DNA of 64,000 nucleotides. It comes from Bacillus sp. (in: firmicutes) (lineage in GTDB: Bacteria > Bacillota > Bacilli > Bacillales > Cytobacillaceae). The DNA lies in contig WTKE01000025.1 of assembly GCA_011524525.1 (NCBI GenBank), positions 16,673 through 80,672 of the forward strand, written 5' to 3'. The position numbers were made by a program, and so were the translations under genes. Positions 37,490-46,036 of this stretch are shown one piece after another. How positions within the stretch are numbered: the first letter of the stretch is position 1; each line of letters opens with the position of its first letter. The notes beneath the pieces were generated by a model, which worked only from the letters and a program-made list of their open reading frames with translations, was not told the origin of the DNA and did no database searches.

Positions 37490-37765
37490 TACAAAAAAGC
37501 CCTCTCATCCCAAAAAGGGACGAGAAGGCTTATATTCCCGCGGTACCACCCTAGTAGATAGGCTAAAAACCCATCCGCTCAAAAATTCGTAACGTGAATT
37601 TAAACGCCAAAGCTTACTATACCTTGTGGTCGTTCAGCTTGGTACTCAAGGGTGATATTCAAACTTATCGCTTTTGTTAACCTTCCACCAACTGTTAACT
37701 CGCTAGAAAAAGCATTGATAAATTCTACTATCCCTGTCATCGCAACTTGAAATTTTTACTTGTTA
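37490..37765 (-). promoter_or_regulatory. T-box riboswitch, isoleucine-specific (ileS leader)
   Basis: The T-box sequence AGGGTGGTACCGCGGG is at 37537-37552. The terminator AGCCCTCTCATCCC / GGGACGAGAAGGCT (37498-37530) is followed by a T-run on the minus strand. Upstream, in the Stem I region, GAATATCACCC carries ATC (37654-37656), the expected Ile specifier. Uncharged tRNA-Ile should favour antitermination. This explains the 370-base gap between ileS and divIVA. Confidence 0.95.
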
Positions 37766-37769
37766 AAAA

Positions 37770-37799
37770 ATTATATTCGAAGAAACCGCTTTTCGTCAA
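37770..37799 (-). promoter_or_regulatory. Sigma-A promoter of ileS
   Basis: TTGACG (37794-37799), an 18-base spacer, then TATAAT (37770-37775) on the minus strand. The -35 contains the TGA stop of divIVA. Confidence 0.8.
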
Positions 37800-38317
37800 G
37801 CCAATGAATCTTCTTCTTTTAAATTTGCAGATTTTAATTCTGCTGAATCAAGCTCGTACTGTAATAGATGATCCCAATCATCATTATTAAGCATATCGAG
37901 CTGTGCTTCAATAAGCATTTTAAAGCGAGTTCTAAACACTTTAGATTGCTTTTTCAGATCCTCAATCTCTAGAGCTATTTTACGAGCCTTAGAGAGGGAC
38001 TCATTTACAATGCGATCCGCATTTTTCTCCGCTTCTCTAATAATTAGCTTAGCTTCTTTTTGTGCATTACGCTTTAGTTCTTCCGCTGCTTCTTGAGCTA
38101 CTACAATGGATTTATTTAAGGTTTCTTCAATATTCGAAAAATGAGTTAAACGCTCATTCATATCCTTTAATCGTTCATCAAGTTCTTTCTTTTCTCGAAT
38201 AATCAACTCGTAGTCCTTGATTACTTGGTCAAGGAACTCATTTACTTCATCTTCATCGTAACCACGGAATCCTTTAGTAAATTCCTTGTTATGTATGTCT
38301 AACGGTGTTAATGGCAT
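37796..38317 (-). CDS. divIVA: Cell division/polar scaffold protein DivIVA
   Basis: A 173-residue coiled-coil protein that senses negative membrane curvature at the septum and poles. The N-terminal membrane-binding part MPLTPLDIHNKEFTKGFRGY and then DEDEVNEFLDQV is highly conserved. Long coiled coils cover about 30-65 and 75-150. In Bacillus it places the Min system and the chromosome origin region during sporulation. It comes after ylmH, as in B. subtilis. A possible promoter and 0A-like box lie in the 92-base gap upstream. Confidence 0.97.
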   Translation of the reverse strand: MPLTPLDIHNKEFTKGFRGYDEDEVNEFLDQVIKDYELIIREKKELDERLKDMNERLTHFSNIEETLNKSIVVAQEAAEELKRNAQKEAKLIIREAEKNADRIVNESLSKARKIALEIEDLKKQSKVFRTRFKMLIEAQLDMLNNDDWDHLLQYELDSAELKSANLKEEDSLA

Positions 38318-38369
38318 TATAAGCCACCTCCAATTGCTTAATAGTATATACTATTCATTGTAACAGATA

Positions 38370-38377
38370 TTCGACAA
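38370..38377 (-). promoter_or_regulatory. Spo0A-box-like site upstream of divIVA
   Basis: The minus strand reads CTTGTCGAATA, containing a full match to the 7-base 0A box TGTCGAA. It overlaps a possible TTGTCG -35. A single 7-mer can occur by chance. Confidence 0.25.
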
Positions 38378-38409
38378 GTACTTTTAAATTCCTGCAAATT
38401 TTTTATAAA

Positions 38410-39189
38410 TTATTGATGTTTTTCTACAACAATTCGCCATTTATCTTTCTTTGTTTTCCCATCGATGGAAGATAGTTTCGCTCTTCCGTATCCTCTTACC
38501 GATAAGACATCGTCTTCCTTACATTCAAAAGAGGGATTTTCAATGGTCATCCAATTCACTTTCACTACTCCACCTGCAATTAATGTTTGAGATTTCTGAC
38601 GAGAAATATTATGAGCAGCAGCTATCATAGCGTCTAATCTCAGGGAAGAAACGGTTGTTGAGTACTCATTCCATTGTTCCTTCATTTGAATGGCTTCTTC
38701 GAGACGACGAGCTTTTAAACTTACTTTCGAACGTCCTACCGACTCAAATTGCATGGATATGTAATCGCTAACTTCATTGGCGAGAAAGAGTTGAATCGTT
38801 TCCCCTTCTATAAGGATGTCTCCAAATTTCCCACGTTTTAGTCCAAGTGACATCATGCTACCTAAAATTTGTCGATGCTCAATTGATACAAATTTATTCG
38901 CGTAAACTAGCTCATATAAGGAAATTTGGAAATCCTCTTTCTCTACAGAATAATAATCTGGATAAATGAAGGCTCTCTTTCTTTCCACCGACTCTGCTCC
39001 ACCGAAAAATTGAACCTTTACCTCCAAATTCGCTCCAATTATCATCTCGACAATTTTCTGCTCTCTCGGGTCAAGAAAGTCCGTAAGCTTTGGGGCATAG
39101 TTACTCTCCACCTGTTCCTTCCAACTCATTACTTGATCGACAAAACTATGCTCTTCACGTCGGAAGTGCTGATGCAAATCCATATTCAT
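38410..39189 (-). CDS. ylmH: S4-domain RNA-binding protein YlmH
   Basis: A 259-residue protein with an N-terminal PIWI-like-fold region of the YlmH family and a C-terminal S4 domain (about 183-250: RLDAMIAAAHNISRQKSQ, then GGVVKVNW). B. subtilis YlmH binds 50S subunits and can act in ribosome quality control alongside RqcP; rqcH itself is 19 kb away in this window. The start ATG at 39189 follows GGAG. A terminator separates it from ylmG, so it may belong with divIVA. Confidence 0.92.
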   Translation of the reverse strand: MNMDLHQHFRREEHSFVDQVMSWKEQVESNYAPKLTDFLDPREQKIVEMIIGANLEVKVQFFGGAESVERKRAFIYPDYYSVEKEDFQISLYELVYANKFVSIEHRQILGSMMSLGLKRGKFGDILIEGETIQLFLANEVSDYISMQFESVGRSKVSLKARRLEEAIQMKEQWNEYSTTVSSLRLDAMIAAAHNISRQKSQTLIAGGVVKVNWMTIENPSFECKEDDVLSVRGYGRAKLSSIDGKTKKDKWRIVVEKHQ

Positions 39190-39224
39190 TCAATCTCCAA
39201 TCCAATTTAAAGATATGAAAGTAC

Positions 39225-39250
39225 AAAAAAGGGGCATGGATGCCCCTTTT
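39225..39250 (-). terminator. Intrinsic terminator between ylmG and ylmH
   Basis: A perfect 11-bp stem AAAAGGGGCAT / ATGCCCCTTTT with a 2-base gap (so an effective 4-base loop), then TTTTTT on the minus strand. It splits sepF-ylmG from ylmH-divIVA. Confidence 0.85.
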
Positions 39251-39252
39251 AG

Positions 39253-39516
39253 CTAAAACCAACCAAATAGCGTATACAAGCCTGTTGATGCCAATTTTAA
39301 TACAAAAATCCCAACAATCGGGGAAATATCAATCATTCCACCGATTGGAGGAATAATTCTTCGAAACGGCTCTAAATACGGTTCACAAATTCTTGCTAAA
39401 AATTGTCCAATACCGGTTTCTCTTGCATTTGGAAACCATGACATAAGAATATAAATAATCAAAGCCCATGAGTAGATATCAATCACTCGAATTAATATTG
39501 ATAAAAGTAAATCCAT
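39253..39516 (-). CDS. ylmG: YggT-family membrane protein YlmG
   Basis: An 87-residue YggT protein with two membrane segments (about 2-24 and 63-84). The conserved loop is [20 protein letters not shown], then [11 protein letters not shown]. The family is linked to membrane or division organisation, and a chloroplast relative affects nucleoid and division. Mechanism is unknown. It starts 7 bases after sepF and ends at a terminator. Confidence 0.93.
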   Translation of the reverse strand: MDLLLSILIRVIDIYSWALIIYILMSWFPNARETGIGQFLARICEPYLEPFRRIIPPIGGMIDISPIVGIFVLKLASTGLYTLFGWF

Positions 39517-39523
39517 TTACCTA

Positions 39524-39973
39524 TTACCACCTCGTATCTTCGTATTCTGTTTCTTGCATCAGTTGCGAGATATTGCCTGAAACCTCAACATTATCAGGAG
39601 TACATAAGAAAATTTCTGCACCAATCTTTTGAATATCTCCACCGATGGCATATACAGTTCCACTTAAAAAATCAACTATGCGTTTTGCCTGGTCCCGTTC
39701 AATTCTGTGTAAATTCACAACAACTGCCCGACGATTTTTTAATTGATCTGCAATTTCTTGCGCTTCTGCATACACTCTTGGTTCAATTAAAACAACCTTT
39801 GAAGATTTTTGTACACTCTGTAAGCTTACTACGTTCTGTTTTGGAGACACACTTTGTTGCTGTTGTTGTGGTTGTTTTTGCGGCTTTGCAGCTGGAGCCT
39901 CGTACTCTTCTTCTTCATATTCATATTCATCATCTAGGAAAAAAAATGTTTTAAATTTTGATTTAAGACTCAT
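39524..39973 (-). CDS. sepF: Cell division protein SepF
   Basis: A 149-residue SepF. The N-terminal amphipathic membrane anchor ([20 protein letters not shown]) is followed by an acidic and glutamine-rich linker ([10 protein letters not shown]). The C-terminal globular domain (about 60-140) has [38 protein letters not shown] and [14 protein letters not shown]. SepF tethers FtsZ filaments to the membrane and overlaps in function with FtsA. The start follows GGGAGGTG. It follows ylmE. Confidence 0.97.
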   Translation of the reverse strand: MSLKSKFKTFFFLDDEYEYEEEEYEAPAAKPQKQPQQQQQSVSPKQNVVSLQSVQKSSKVVLIEPRVYAEAQEIADQLKNRRAVVVNLHRIERDQAKRIVDFLSGTVYAIGGDIQKIGAEIFLCTPDNVEVSGNISQLMQETEYEDTRW

Positions 39974-39990
39974 TCATTACACCTCCCACA

Positions 39991-40665
39991 CTATTCGCCC
40001 ACTAAAGCGGTGCCGATTCGGATCATCGTAGCCCCTTCTTCAATGGCAATTTCAAAATCATTAGACATACCCATCGAAAGCTCCTTACATGGAGCATAAG
40101 GTAAATCAATATGTTGAATTTCAAGCTGAAGTTTTTTTAACGTTTGAAAGCATTGTCTAATGATCGTAGCGTCCTCAGTAAAGGGAGCCATCGTCATTAG
40201 TCCTTCTACTCTAATTTTAGGGAATTTTTCTAGTTCCTTTATAAATGGTACCACCATTTCAGGCGTTAATCCATGCTTTGATTCTTCGCCTGACGCATTC
40301 ACCTGTACGAAGCAAGAAATCGTTCTATCTCCGCCTCTTGCATTTATCTCCTTTGCCAAGGACTCACGATCTAAAGAGTGAATATAATCCACTTTATCTA
40401 TGATATTTTTTACCTTCCTTGTTTGAAGAGTTCCGATAAAATGCCAGGTAGGCTTGTCCCCTATAGTGTTCCACTTTTCAAGAAGGCCTTCGTCACGGTT
40501 TTCACCAAGATGTGTTACCCCACATTCTATTGCCTCTAACGCTCTTTCTGTCGTTACATATTTTGTTACAGCAATGATTTTTACTTCCTCTGGATCTCTA
40601 TTGCTCCTTTTACATGCCACATTTACCTTTTCCTGGAGCATACGTAGATTTTCACTAACTTTCAT
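39991..40665 (-). CDS. ylmE: PLP homeostasis protein YlmE (YggS/PLPBP family)
   Basis: A 224-residue YggS-type alanine-racemase-fold PLP-binding protein. The PLP lysine lies in IIAVTKYV (about K33). Also present are LGENRDEGLLEKW, WHFIGTLQTRKVK, GLMTMAPF and CKELSMGMSNDFEIAI. The start is the ATG at 40665, which overlaps the ylmD stop as ATGA; the ORF track extends 8 codons further. The family controls free PLP and affects amino-acid balance; its link to division genes is positional. Confidence 0.95.
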   Translation of the reverse strand: MKVSENLRMLQEKVNVACKRSNRDPEEVKIIAVTKYVTTERALEAIECGVTHLGENRDEGLLEKWNTIGDKPTWHFIGTLQTRKVKNIIDKVDYIHSLDRESLAKEINARGGDRTISCFVQVNASGEESKHGLTPEMVVPFIKELEKFPKIRVEGLMTMAPFTEDATIIRQCFQTLKKLQLEIQHIDLPYAPCKELSMGMSNDFEIAIEEGATMIRIGTALVGE

Positions 40666-41492
40666 TCTCTCGATTGCTCCTCCTTCCAACCAATAAAACT
40701 CATCATCCGACCCGTTTTCCCCTTGTCTCTTCGGTGGGAGAAAAAATAATTAGAATCACAACTCGTACATAAATCAGTTACTTGAATATTTGACTCATTT
40801 ATTCCTGCTTTGAGGAGAATCAGTTTATTTAACTCTTTTAAATTTAAGTGGTATTGGTTATCTTTGATTCGATTATATGGTTTTTTTTCGACATCTTCCA
40901 CTAAATTTTCCACAAATGAAATGACTTTATCATCTACAATATAACATTTTTCGCAAATCGAGGGGCCAATTACTGCGAAAATTTCCGAAACTGGAATATT
41001 TTCGTCCTCAAATACAGTTATCACACTTTTCGCGATCCCTCCAACTGTTCCTTTCCACCCTGCATGAGCAATTGCAATTGCTTCGTATTTTGGAGCAATA
41101 AAATAGAGCGGAACACAGTCAGCAAAGCACAATGTTAAAAGCAGGTTTTTATCATAAGTAAAGAAAGCATCGGTATCCCTGAAAGCATTGGCATATGAAT
41201 TTGAACCAAACCCACGGTCATGTACGTAGACTTTTTTCACATGTACATCATGCGTCTGCTCGGCACCCACCCAATGATTTAACGGGATACCAGTACTTTT
41301 TGACAAGATTTCTCGATTTAAGCAAACATCCTTTTCCTGATCACCAACGTGAAATCCTGTATTTAATGTTGAGAAGGAGTTCTTACTTTGTCCTCCGTTT
41401 TTTGTGGTAAAACCCGCAACAAGTCCATCGAAACGATCGGTCCAATCTTTTATGATGAAATGAGACGTCTCTTTTAGAATAAATGGTTCCAT
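40662..41492 (-). CDS. ylmD: YfiH/PgeF-family multicopper-like protein YlmD
   Basis: A 276-residue DUF152 (YfiH/LACC1-like) protein. Conserved parts are TTKNGGQSKNSF, the metal-site CFADCVPLYF, AHAGWKGTVGG, and GPSICEKCY. Relatives have purine nucleoside phosphorylase/adenosine deaminase activity, and the E. coli member edits peptidoglycan precursors. The old label is polyphenol oxidase. The substrate here is not determinable. It is coupled to ylmE by a 4-base overlap. Confidence 0.92.
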   Translation of the reverse strand: MEPFILKETSHFIIKDWTDRFDGLVAGFTTKNGGQSKNSFSTLNTGFHVGDQEKDVCLNREILSKSTGIPLNHWVGAEQTHDVHVKKVYVHDRGFGSNSYANAFRDTDAFFTYDKNLLLTLCFADCVPLYFIAPKYEAIAIAHAGWKGTVGGIAKSVITVFEDENIPVSEIFAVIGPSICEKCYIVDDKVISFVENLVEDVEKKPYNRIKDNQYHLNLKELNKLILLKAGINESNIQVTDLCTSCDSNYFFSHRRDKGKTGRMMSFIGWKEEQSRE

Positions 41493-41567
41493 TATAAAAA
41501 CCTCAATTGTTTGTTGATTTTTCTATAGTTTACCATAATTCGCAGGATACTCCCAGTGAATTCAGGC

Positions 41568-41840
41568 TTACTTGGCTTCTGCTTCATCATATTGCCCTTC
41601 ACTAAATCCTCTATAACGAACTAAAATGACATCCTCGCCGATTTTAAGGATATTTCTCCAAGAAATAATAATCTCTTCTTCTTTTCCAAAGAAGCCTAAC
41701 ACCCGTCCATTACCACTCACGATAATAGCCTCAATTTTTCCATTCGATAGGTTTATTTCTATATCACTAATATTCCCTAACTTTTTTCCATCTGCAACAT
41801 TGACCACATCTTTAATTTGAAATTCTGAAATTTTCACCAT
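41568..41840 (-). CDS. ylmC: PRC-barrel sporulation protein YlmC/YmxH
   Basis: A 90-residue PRC-barrel domain protein. The sequence MVKISEFQIKDVVNVADGKK, then LGNISDIEINLSNGKIEAI and LGFFGKEEEIIISW, matches YlmC/YmxH, a small family found in spore formers. No enzymatic function is known; PRC barrels usually bind RNA or proteins. It lies after sigG, separated by the sigG terminator, and 75 bases before ylmD. Confidence 0.88.
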   Translation of the reverse strand: MVKISEFQIKDVVNVADGKKLGNISDIEINLSNGKIEAIIVSGNGRVLGFFGKEEEIIISWRNILKIGEDVILVRYRGFSEGQYDEAEAK

Positions 41841-41910
41841 TTCATTTCACTCCCGACTATTCGATAGTTAAATATATGAAGATGGGAGGAGGATTCATGA
41901 TTGTTTTATA

Positions 41911-41940
41911 CAAAAAAAACTACCGAGACGAGTCGGTAGT
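41911..41940 (-). terminator. Intrinsic terminator of the sigE-sigG block
   Basis: ACTACCGA / TCGGTAGT (41919-41940) with a 6-base loop, followed by TTTTTTTTG on the minus strand. It directly abuts the sigG stop codon. Confidence 0.85.
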
Positions 41941-42720
41941 TTATGTTTGTATGTTTTTATTCATTTGTTTAATAGCAGCTTTTTCTAATCTGGATACTTG
42001 TGCTTGGGAGATTCCAATTTCTTCGGCTACTTCCATTTGAGTTTTACCTTGGAAGAATCGTTTTCTTAGAATGAGCTTTTCTCTTTCGTTTAGACGTCTC
42101 ATTCCTTCTTTTAAGGCAATTTCCTCAATCCATTGAACATCCTTGTTACGTTCATCACTCAATTGATCCATCACATAGATTGGATCTCCTCCATCGTTAT
42201 AGATTGGCTCAAATAACGAAACAGGATCTTGAATCGCATCTAAAGCAAATACAATTTCTTCATGAGAAACATCTAGTACTTTTGCTATTTCTTCAGCAGT
42301 TGGCTCCTTTGACGTCTCACTCATTAGTTTTTCTCGGACTTGTAAGGCTTTGTACGCAATATCTCTTAAAGAACGAGATACACGAATTGGGTTGTTATCT
42401 CTTAAGTATCGTCGGATTTCTCCGATTATCATCGGAACAGCATAAGTAGAGAATTTTACGTTTTGACCTAGGTCAAAATTATCAATTGATTTCATCAACC
42501 CGATACACCCAACTTGAAACAGGTCATCAACAAACTCACCACGATTGTTAAATCGCTGAATGACACTTAACACAAGTCGTAAGTTCCCATTCACGAGCTT
42601 TTCTCGGGCTGTTATATCCCCGGCTTGCATTTCTTTGAAGAGTAAACGCATTTCTTCATTTTTTAAAACTGGTAACTTAGATGTATCAACACCGCAAATT
42701 TCAACTTTATTACGAGTCAA
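41941..42720 (-). CDS. sigG: RNA polymerase sigma-G factor
   Basis: A 259-residue late forespore sigma factor. The start is a TTG at 42720 (TRNKVEICGVDTSKLPVLKN), with GAGGAGGG 7 bases upstream; the ORF track adds 29 residues with no site. Region 2 contains LRLVLSVIQRFNNRGEFVDDLFQ and then KFSTYAVPMIIGEIRRYLRDNN. The C-terminal region 4 helix-turn-helix is KTQMEVAEEIGISQAQVSRLE. It is near identical to B. subtilis SigG. It lies downstream of sigE, so it can be read from the spoIIG promoter and from its own forespore promoter in the 174-base gap. Confidence 0.98.
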   Translation of the reverse strand: MTRNKVEICGVDTSKLPVLKNEEMRLLFKEMQAGDITAREKLVNGNLRLVLSVIQRFNNRGEFVDDLFQVGCIGLMKSIDNFDLGQNVKFSTYAVPMIIGEIRRYLRDNNPIRVSRSLRDIAYKALQVREKLMSETSKEPTAEEIAKVLDVSHEEIVFALDAIQDPVSLFEPIYNDGGDPIYVMDQLSDERNKDVQWIEEIALKEGMRRLNEREKLILRKRFFQGKTQMEVAEEIGISQAQVSRLEKAAIKQMNKNIQT

Positions 42721-42777
42721 TTCTTTTCCCTCCTCACAGGAGCTGCTGTACAAAAAACAGTATCTCCCCGAGAAGGA

Positions 42778-42810
42778 AAAATATGCACATCCAAAATGGA
42801 CATGCATACT
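42778..42810 (-). promoter_or_regulatory. Candidate sigG promoter region with imperfect palindrome
   Basis: TATGCACATCCA and TGGACATGCATA (42782-42793, 42797-42808) form an imperfect inverted repeat. On the minus strand GTATG and CATATTT stand 19 bases apart, roughly like the sigma-G pattern GHATR/CATnnTA. Neither a sigma-F nor a sigma-G consensus is fully met. Confidence 0.3.
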
Positions 42811-42894
42811 TAGAATTCCTATAAATGGTTGTAGGACAAGGTATTACACATATAATTTTATCTTAAAAATTTTTTCTTTCAATAAAGAATCAGT

Positions 42895-43614
42895 CTAAAC
42901 CATTTTATTAAACTCTTTCTTCAGTCTTTTAATAATTCTTTTTTCAAGCCTAGAAATATAAGATTGTGATATACCAAGCATGTCAGCGACATCTTTCTGG
43001 GTTTTTTCTTCCCCTGTACCTAATCCGAATCTGAGCTCCATGATTTGTTTTTCACGGTCATTCAGCTGATGCAATGCTTTTAATAAAAGCTTTTTATCGA
43101 CATTGGCTTCCAAATCTTTTGTAATAATGTCTTCTTCTGTTCCTAACACATCGGACAATAACAGTTCGTTACCGTCCCAATCAATATTCAGGGGCTCATC
43201 AAAGGAAACTTCAGAACGAATTTTATTATTTCTTCGTAAGTACATGAGTATTTCATTCTCGATACATCTTGATGCGTATGTAGCAAGCTTTATTTTCTTT
43301 TCGGGATTAAATGTGTTAACTGCCTTAATTAACCCAATCGTCCCGATACTAATTAAATCCTCAATATTTATTCCTGTATTTTCAAACTTTCTAGCTATAT
43401 ATACGACAAGTCGTAGATTTCTCTCAATGAGGATGGATCTCGCTGCTTTATCCCCGCTTGGAAGCTTTTGAAGCAACACTTCTTCTTCTTCTTTTGATAA
43501 CGGAGGAGGCAACGCTTCACTTCCACCTATATAGAAGACCTCATCTGTCTTGAGTCCTAGCTTGATTAATAATTTATACCAGTAATAAGAAAGTCGAAGT
43601 TTTATACTTTTCAT
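42895..43614 (-). CDS. sigE: RNA polymerase sigma-E factor precursor (pro-sigma-E)
   Basis: A 239-residue mother-cell sigma factor. The start is the ATG at 43614 ([14 protein letters not shown]), after GAAGGAGGAC; the ORF track adds 37 residues overlapping spoIIGA. The N-terminal amphipathic pro-sequence (about residues 1-27, ending near [13 protein letters not shown]) is what SpoIIGA removes. Region 2 has [21 protein letters not shown]; region 4 ends [21 protein letters not shown]. It follows spoIIGA by 44 bases in the spoIIG operon. Confidence 0.98.
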   Translation of the reverse strand: MKSIKLRLSYYWYKLLIKLGLKTDEVFYIGGSEALPPPLSKEEEEVLLQKLPSGDKAARSILIERNLRLVVYIARKFENTGINIEDLISIGTIGLIKAVNTFNPEKKIKLATYASRCIENEILMYLRRNNKIRSEVSFDEPLNIDWDGNELLLSDVLGTEEDIITKDLEANVDKKLLLKALHQLNDREKQIMELRFGLGTGEEKTQKDVADMLGISQSYISRLEKRIIKRLKKEFNKMV

Positions 43615-43658
43615 GAGTTGTCCTCCTTCTAATTTTTGTTTTTCTGAGTATAGTATTA

Positions 43659-44597
43659 TTAGCTTACCTTTACATCTGATTTCACCTTTGCGACACCTGT
43701 TACCATCTTTGGATGAACAATACATTGAAACGTATTGTCAGAGGAAAGCTGCTGGGTTGTAAAGGAAACTAATCCTTTGTCCACTTGAATAATTTTTTCT
43801 TCCATCTCAATTTGAAGTTGGTCAGGCTTAATAGCAATAATAAGCTGATGCTCTTGTCCCATTACTTTATACGGGATAATTCGGAGCTTATTTTCCCATT
43901 CAGATGGAAGAGTGGAATTTCCATAGATGATCTCATCCTTCTCACTTGAAAGTATCCTAATGGACTCAGGAATACTATCTAGTTGGTTATAGACAGAGAC
44001 AAACATAACAGGCATTTTCGTAAGTGGATCGTAAAGTTGATTACCACTATCAACAAGACCTCTACATGTGAATTGGCTTTCTCCAATCTGGATGCGAATA
44101 GAAACCATTTGATCAAATTGTATTTTCGTCATTTCAAATTGTTCAATATTTGATCTGGAGAAATGCCATGCAATCGGAAAGCCAATGAGAACAAAGAGCC
44201 AGCTAATCGGATCACCAAATCCCTTTACACTTCCTATAAGCACGGAAGAGGTCAATTGATTATCAAACTGAATGAAATAATGAACCCCTATAAGTGCTCC
44301 CCCTACCAAAAAGGTAACGAAATAGAAGGTCATCGTCGTACGTATAAAGGTACGTAATCTTTTGTATCCAAAGGTAACGAGAACCATCACTAAAGAAAAT
44401 GCTAATTTCACAATAGGATGACCAGAATAATTCTGAAAAGGAGTAAAAGCCAATATAATAATGAAGGATCCGATAAGTCCTCCACAAAACAGTCTCCAAA
44501 TCTTATACTCTCTTTTTACTATTATGGCAGTTAAATAAAGAAGTAACGTATCGAAAAGGAGATTTAGCAGCCAAATCACATCTAAATATAGTGTCAA
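43659..44597 (-). CDS. spoIIGA: Pro-sigma-E processing aspartic protease SpoIIGA
   Basis: A 312-residue membrane protease. The N-terminal half has five hydrophobic segments (about 5-145). The C-terminal half is a retropepsin-like domain with the catalytic D183 in [11 protein letters not shown]. It acts in the mother cell septal membrane, is triggered by SpoIIR from the forespore, and cleaves pro-sigma-E. The start is TTG at 44597, with AAGGAGGAAAATC just before. It is transcribed with sigE from the Spo0A-type promoter upstream. Confidence 0.97.
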   Translation of the reverse strand: MTLYLDVIWLLNLLFDTLLLYLTAIIVKREYKIWRLFCGGLIGSFIIILAFTPFQNYSGHPIVKLAFSLVMVLVTFGYKRLRTFIRTTMTFYFVTFLVGGALIGVHYFIQFDNQLTSSVLIGSVKGFGDPISWLFVLIGFPIAWHFSRSNIEQFEMTKIQFDQMVSIRIQIGESQFTCRGLVDSGNQLYDPLTKMPVMFVSVYNQLDSIPESIRILSSEKDEIIYGNSTLPSEWENKLRIIPYKVMGQEHQLIIAIKPDQLQIEMEEKIIQVDKGLVSFTTQQLSSDNTFQCIVHPKMVTGVAKVKSDVKVS

Positions 44598-44652
44598 AGA
44601 TTTTCCTCCTTGCTCTTTTCTCCTTTTTCAATCTATTATTCTGTTATGGAAA

Positions 44653-44686
44653 AGTATAACGTACATAGATGTTGGAAGTGTGTCAC
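44653..44686 (-). promoter_or_regulatory. spoIIG promoter with 22-bp spacer
   Basis: GTGACA (44681-44686) and TATACT (44653-44658) on the minus strand are separated by 22 bases, the unusual spacing known for the B. subtilis spoIIG promoter, which needs Spo0A~P with sigma-A. Confidence 0.8.
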
Positions 44687-44711
44687 TTTATGTACACAAA
44701 AAAGAAGAGAT

Positions 44712-44740
44712 TTTCACAAATCCCTTCGTTTTTTGTCAAA
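44712..44740 (-). promoter_or_regulatory. Spo0A boxes upstream of spoIIG
   Basis: TTTGTCAAA (44732-44740, plus strand) is a full match to the 0A box TTTGTCRAA, about 90 bases before the expected start site. A one-mismatch copy, TTTGTGAAA on the minus strand, is at 44712-44720. Confidence 0.65.
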
Positions 44741-44784
44741 ATTTCACATGTCAGGTTGGAAAAACAACTTTTCCTCTTAAACCA

Positions 44785-44819
44785 AAATAAAAAACAGAAT
44801 TCTATACGAATTCTGTTTT
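44785..44819 (-). terminator. Intrinsic terminator of ftsZ (bidirectional)
   Basis: A perfect 12-bp stem AAAACAGAATTC / GAATTCTGTTTT (44791-44819) with a 5-base loop, and T-rich sequence on both sides. It separates ftsAZ from spoIIG. Confidence 0.85.
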
Positions 44820-44839
44820 TTATTTTGATAGGGGTTTAC

Positions 44840-45985
44840 CTATCTTCTTCTATTTCGATTACGTAAGAACGTAGGTATATCTAACGTGTCATCACTGCTG
44901 TGTGAAGTAGTTGGACGTACAGGTTCATTGTAATCCTCTTCACGAATGATTTCTCTTTGTGGCTTTGTAGGTGCAGCTGATTGTTTTTGTTGCCCAAATG
45001 ATGGACGATTTGTTGGTTTTGGTTGAGAAATGTCTTCGTTGAATCCAGTCGCTATGACTGTTACAACAATCTCATCCTTTAAGTTATCATTGATTACTGA
45101 TCCAAAGATCATGTTAACTTCTTGGTCTGATGCTGAAGCGACGATGTCTGCTGCTTCTTGTACTTCATATAAACTTAAATTTGACCCACCGGTAATGTTC
45201 ATCAACACACCTTGAGCTCCATCGATGGACTTTTCTAGCAGCGGAGATGAAATGGCTTTTTTCGCTGCTTCTGTTGCACGGTTTTCACCTGCAGCTACAC
45301 CAATTCCCATAAGAGCTGATCCTTTGTTAGACATAATTGTCTTTACGTCAGCAAAGTCTAAGTTGATAAGTCCTGGTGTGGCAATAAGGTCAGAAATACC
45401 TTGAACCCCTTGACGAAGAACGTTGTCAGCTTCACGGAAAGCTTCAAGCATTGGAGTACTTTTATCCACAATTTCAAGAAGACGATCGTTTGGAATCACA
45501 ATAAGTGTATCAACCGCTTCCTTCATAGACGAAATTCCGCCTTGAGCTTGAGTCGAACGCTTTCTACCTTCAAACGTAAACGGTCTTGTTACAACACCTA
45601 CTGTTAATGCTCCTAACTCCCGGGCGATTTGAGCAATGACTGGCGCAGCTCCTGTTCCAGTTCCGCCACCCATACCAGCTGTTACGAAAACCATATCCGC
45701 ACCAGCTAACACTTCTTCAATTTGTTCTCTACTTTCTTCAGCTGCTTTTTTTCCAACCTCAGGGTTTGCTCCCGCTCCAAGTCCGCGAGTAAGCTTTCCC
45801 CCAATTTGCATTCTAGTTTCTGCCTTCGATAAATTCAATGCCTGAGCATCTGTATTTACAGCAATAAACTCGACACCCTGGACGCCATGCTCAATCATAC
45901 GATTAACAGCATTATTTCCGCCTCCACCAACGCCGATTACTTTTATAGTTGCCAATGAATCTAAATTTGTATCAAATTCCAACAT
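44840..45985 (-). CDS. ftsZ: Cell division GTPase FtsZ
   Basis: A 381-residue tubulin homologue forming the Z ring. The start is the ATG at 45985 ([20 protein letters not shown]), after TTAGGAGGAT; the ORF track adds 14 residues. The tubulin signature is GGGTGTG (106-112), and the T7 loop synergy region is [12 protein letters not shown] variable linker rich in Q, P and T is followed by the C-terminal peptide [17 protein letters not shown], which binds FtsA, SepF and EzrA. It lies 51 bases downstream of ftsA and ends at a terminator. Confidence 0.98.
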   Translation of the reverse strand: MLEFDTNLDSLATIKVIGVGGGGNNAVNRMIEHGVQGVEFIAVNTDAQALNLSKAETRMQIGGKLTRGLGAGANPEVGKKAAEESREQIEEVLAGADMVFVTAGMGGGTGTGAAPVIAQIARELGALTVGVVTRPFTFEGRKRSTQAQGGISSMKEAVDTLIVIPNDRLLEIVDKSTPMLEAFREADNVLRQGVQGISDLIATPGLINLDFADVKTIMSNKGSALMGIGVAAGENRATEAAKKAISSPLLEKSIDGAQGVLMNITGGSNLSLYEVQEAADIVASASDQEVNMIFGSVINDNLKDEIVVTVIATGFNEDISQPKPTNRPSFGQQKQSAAPTKPQREIIREEDYNEPVRPTTSHSSDDTLDIPTFLRNRNRRR

Positions 45986-46036
45986 GACGTATCCTCCTAA
46001 TTCGTCGATATTCCCGGTAGCGGTCAATTGAAAACA

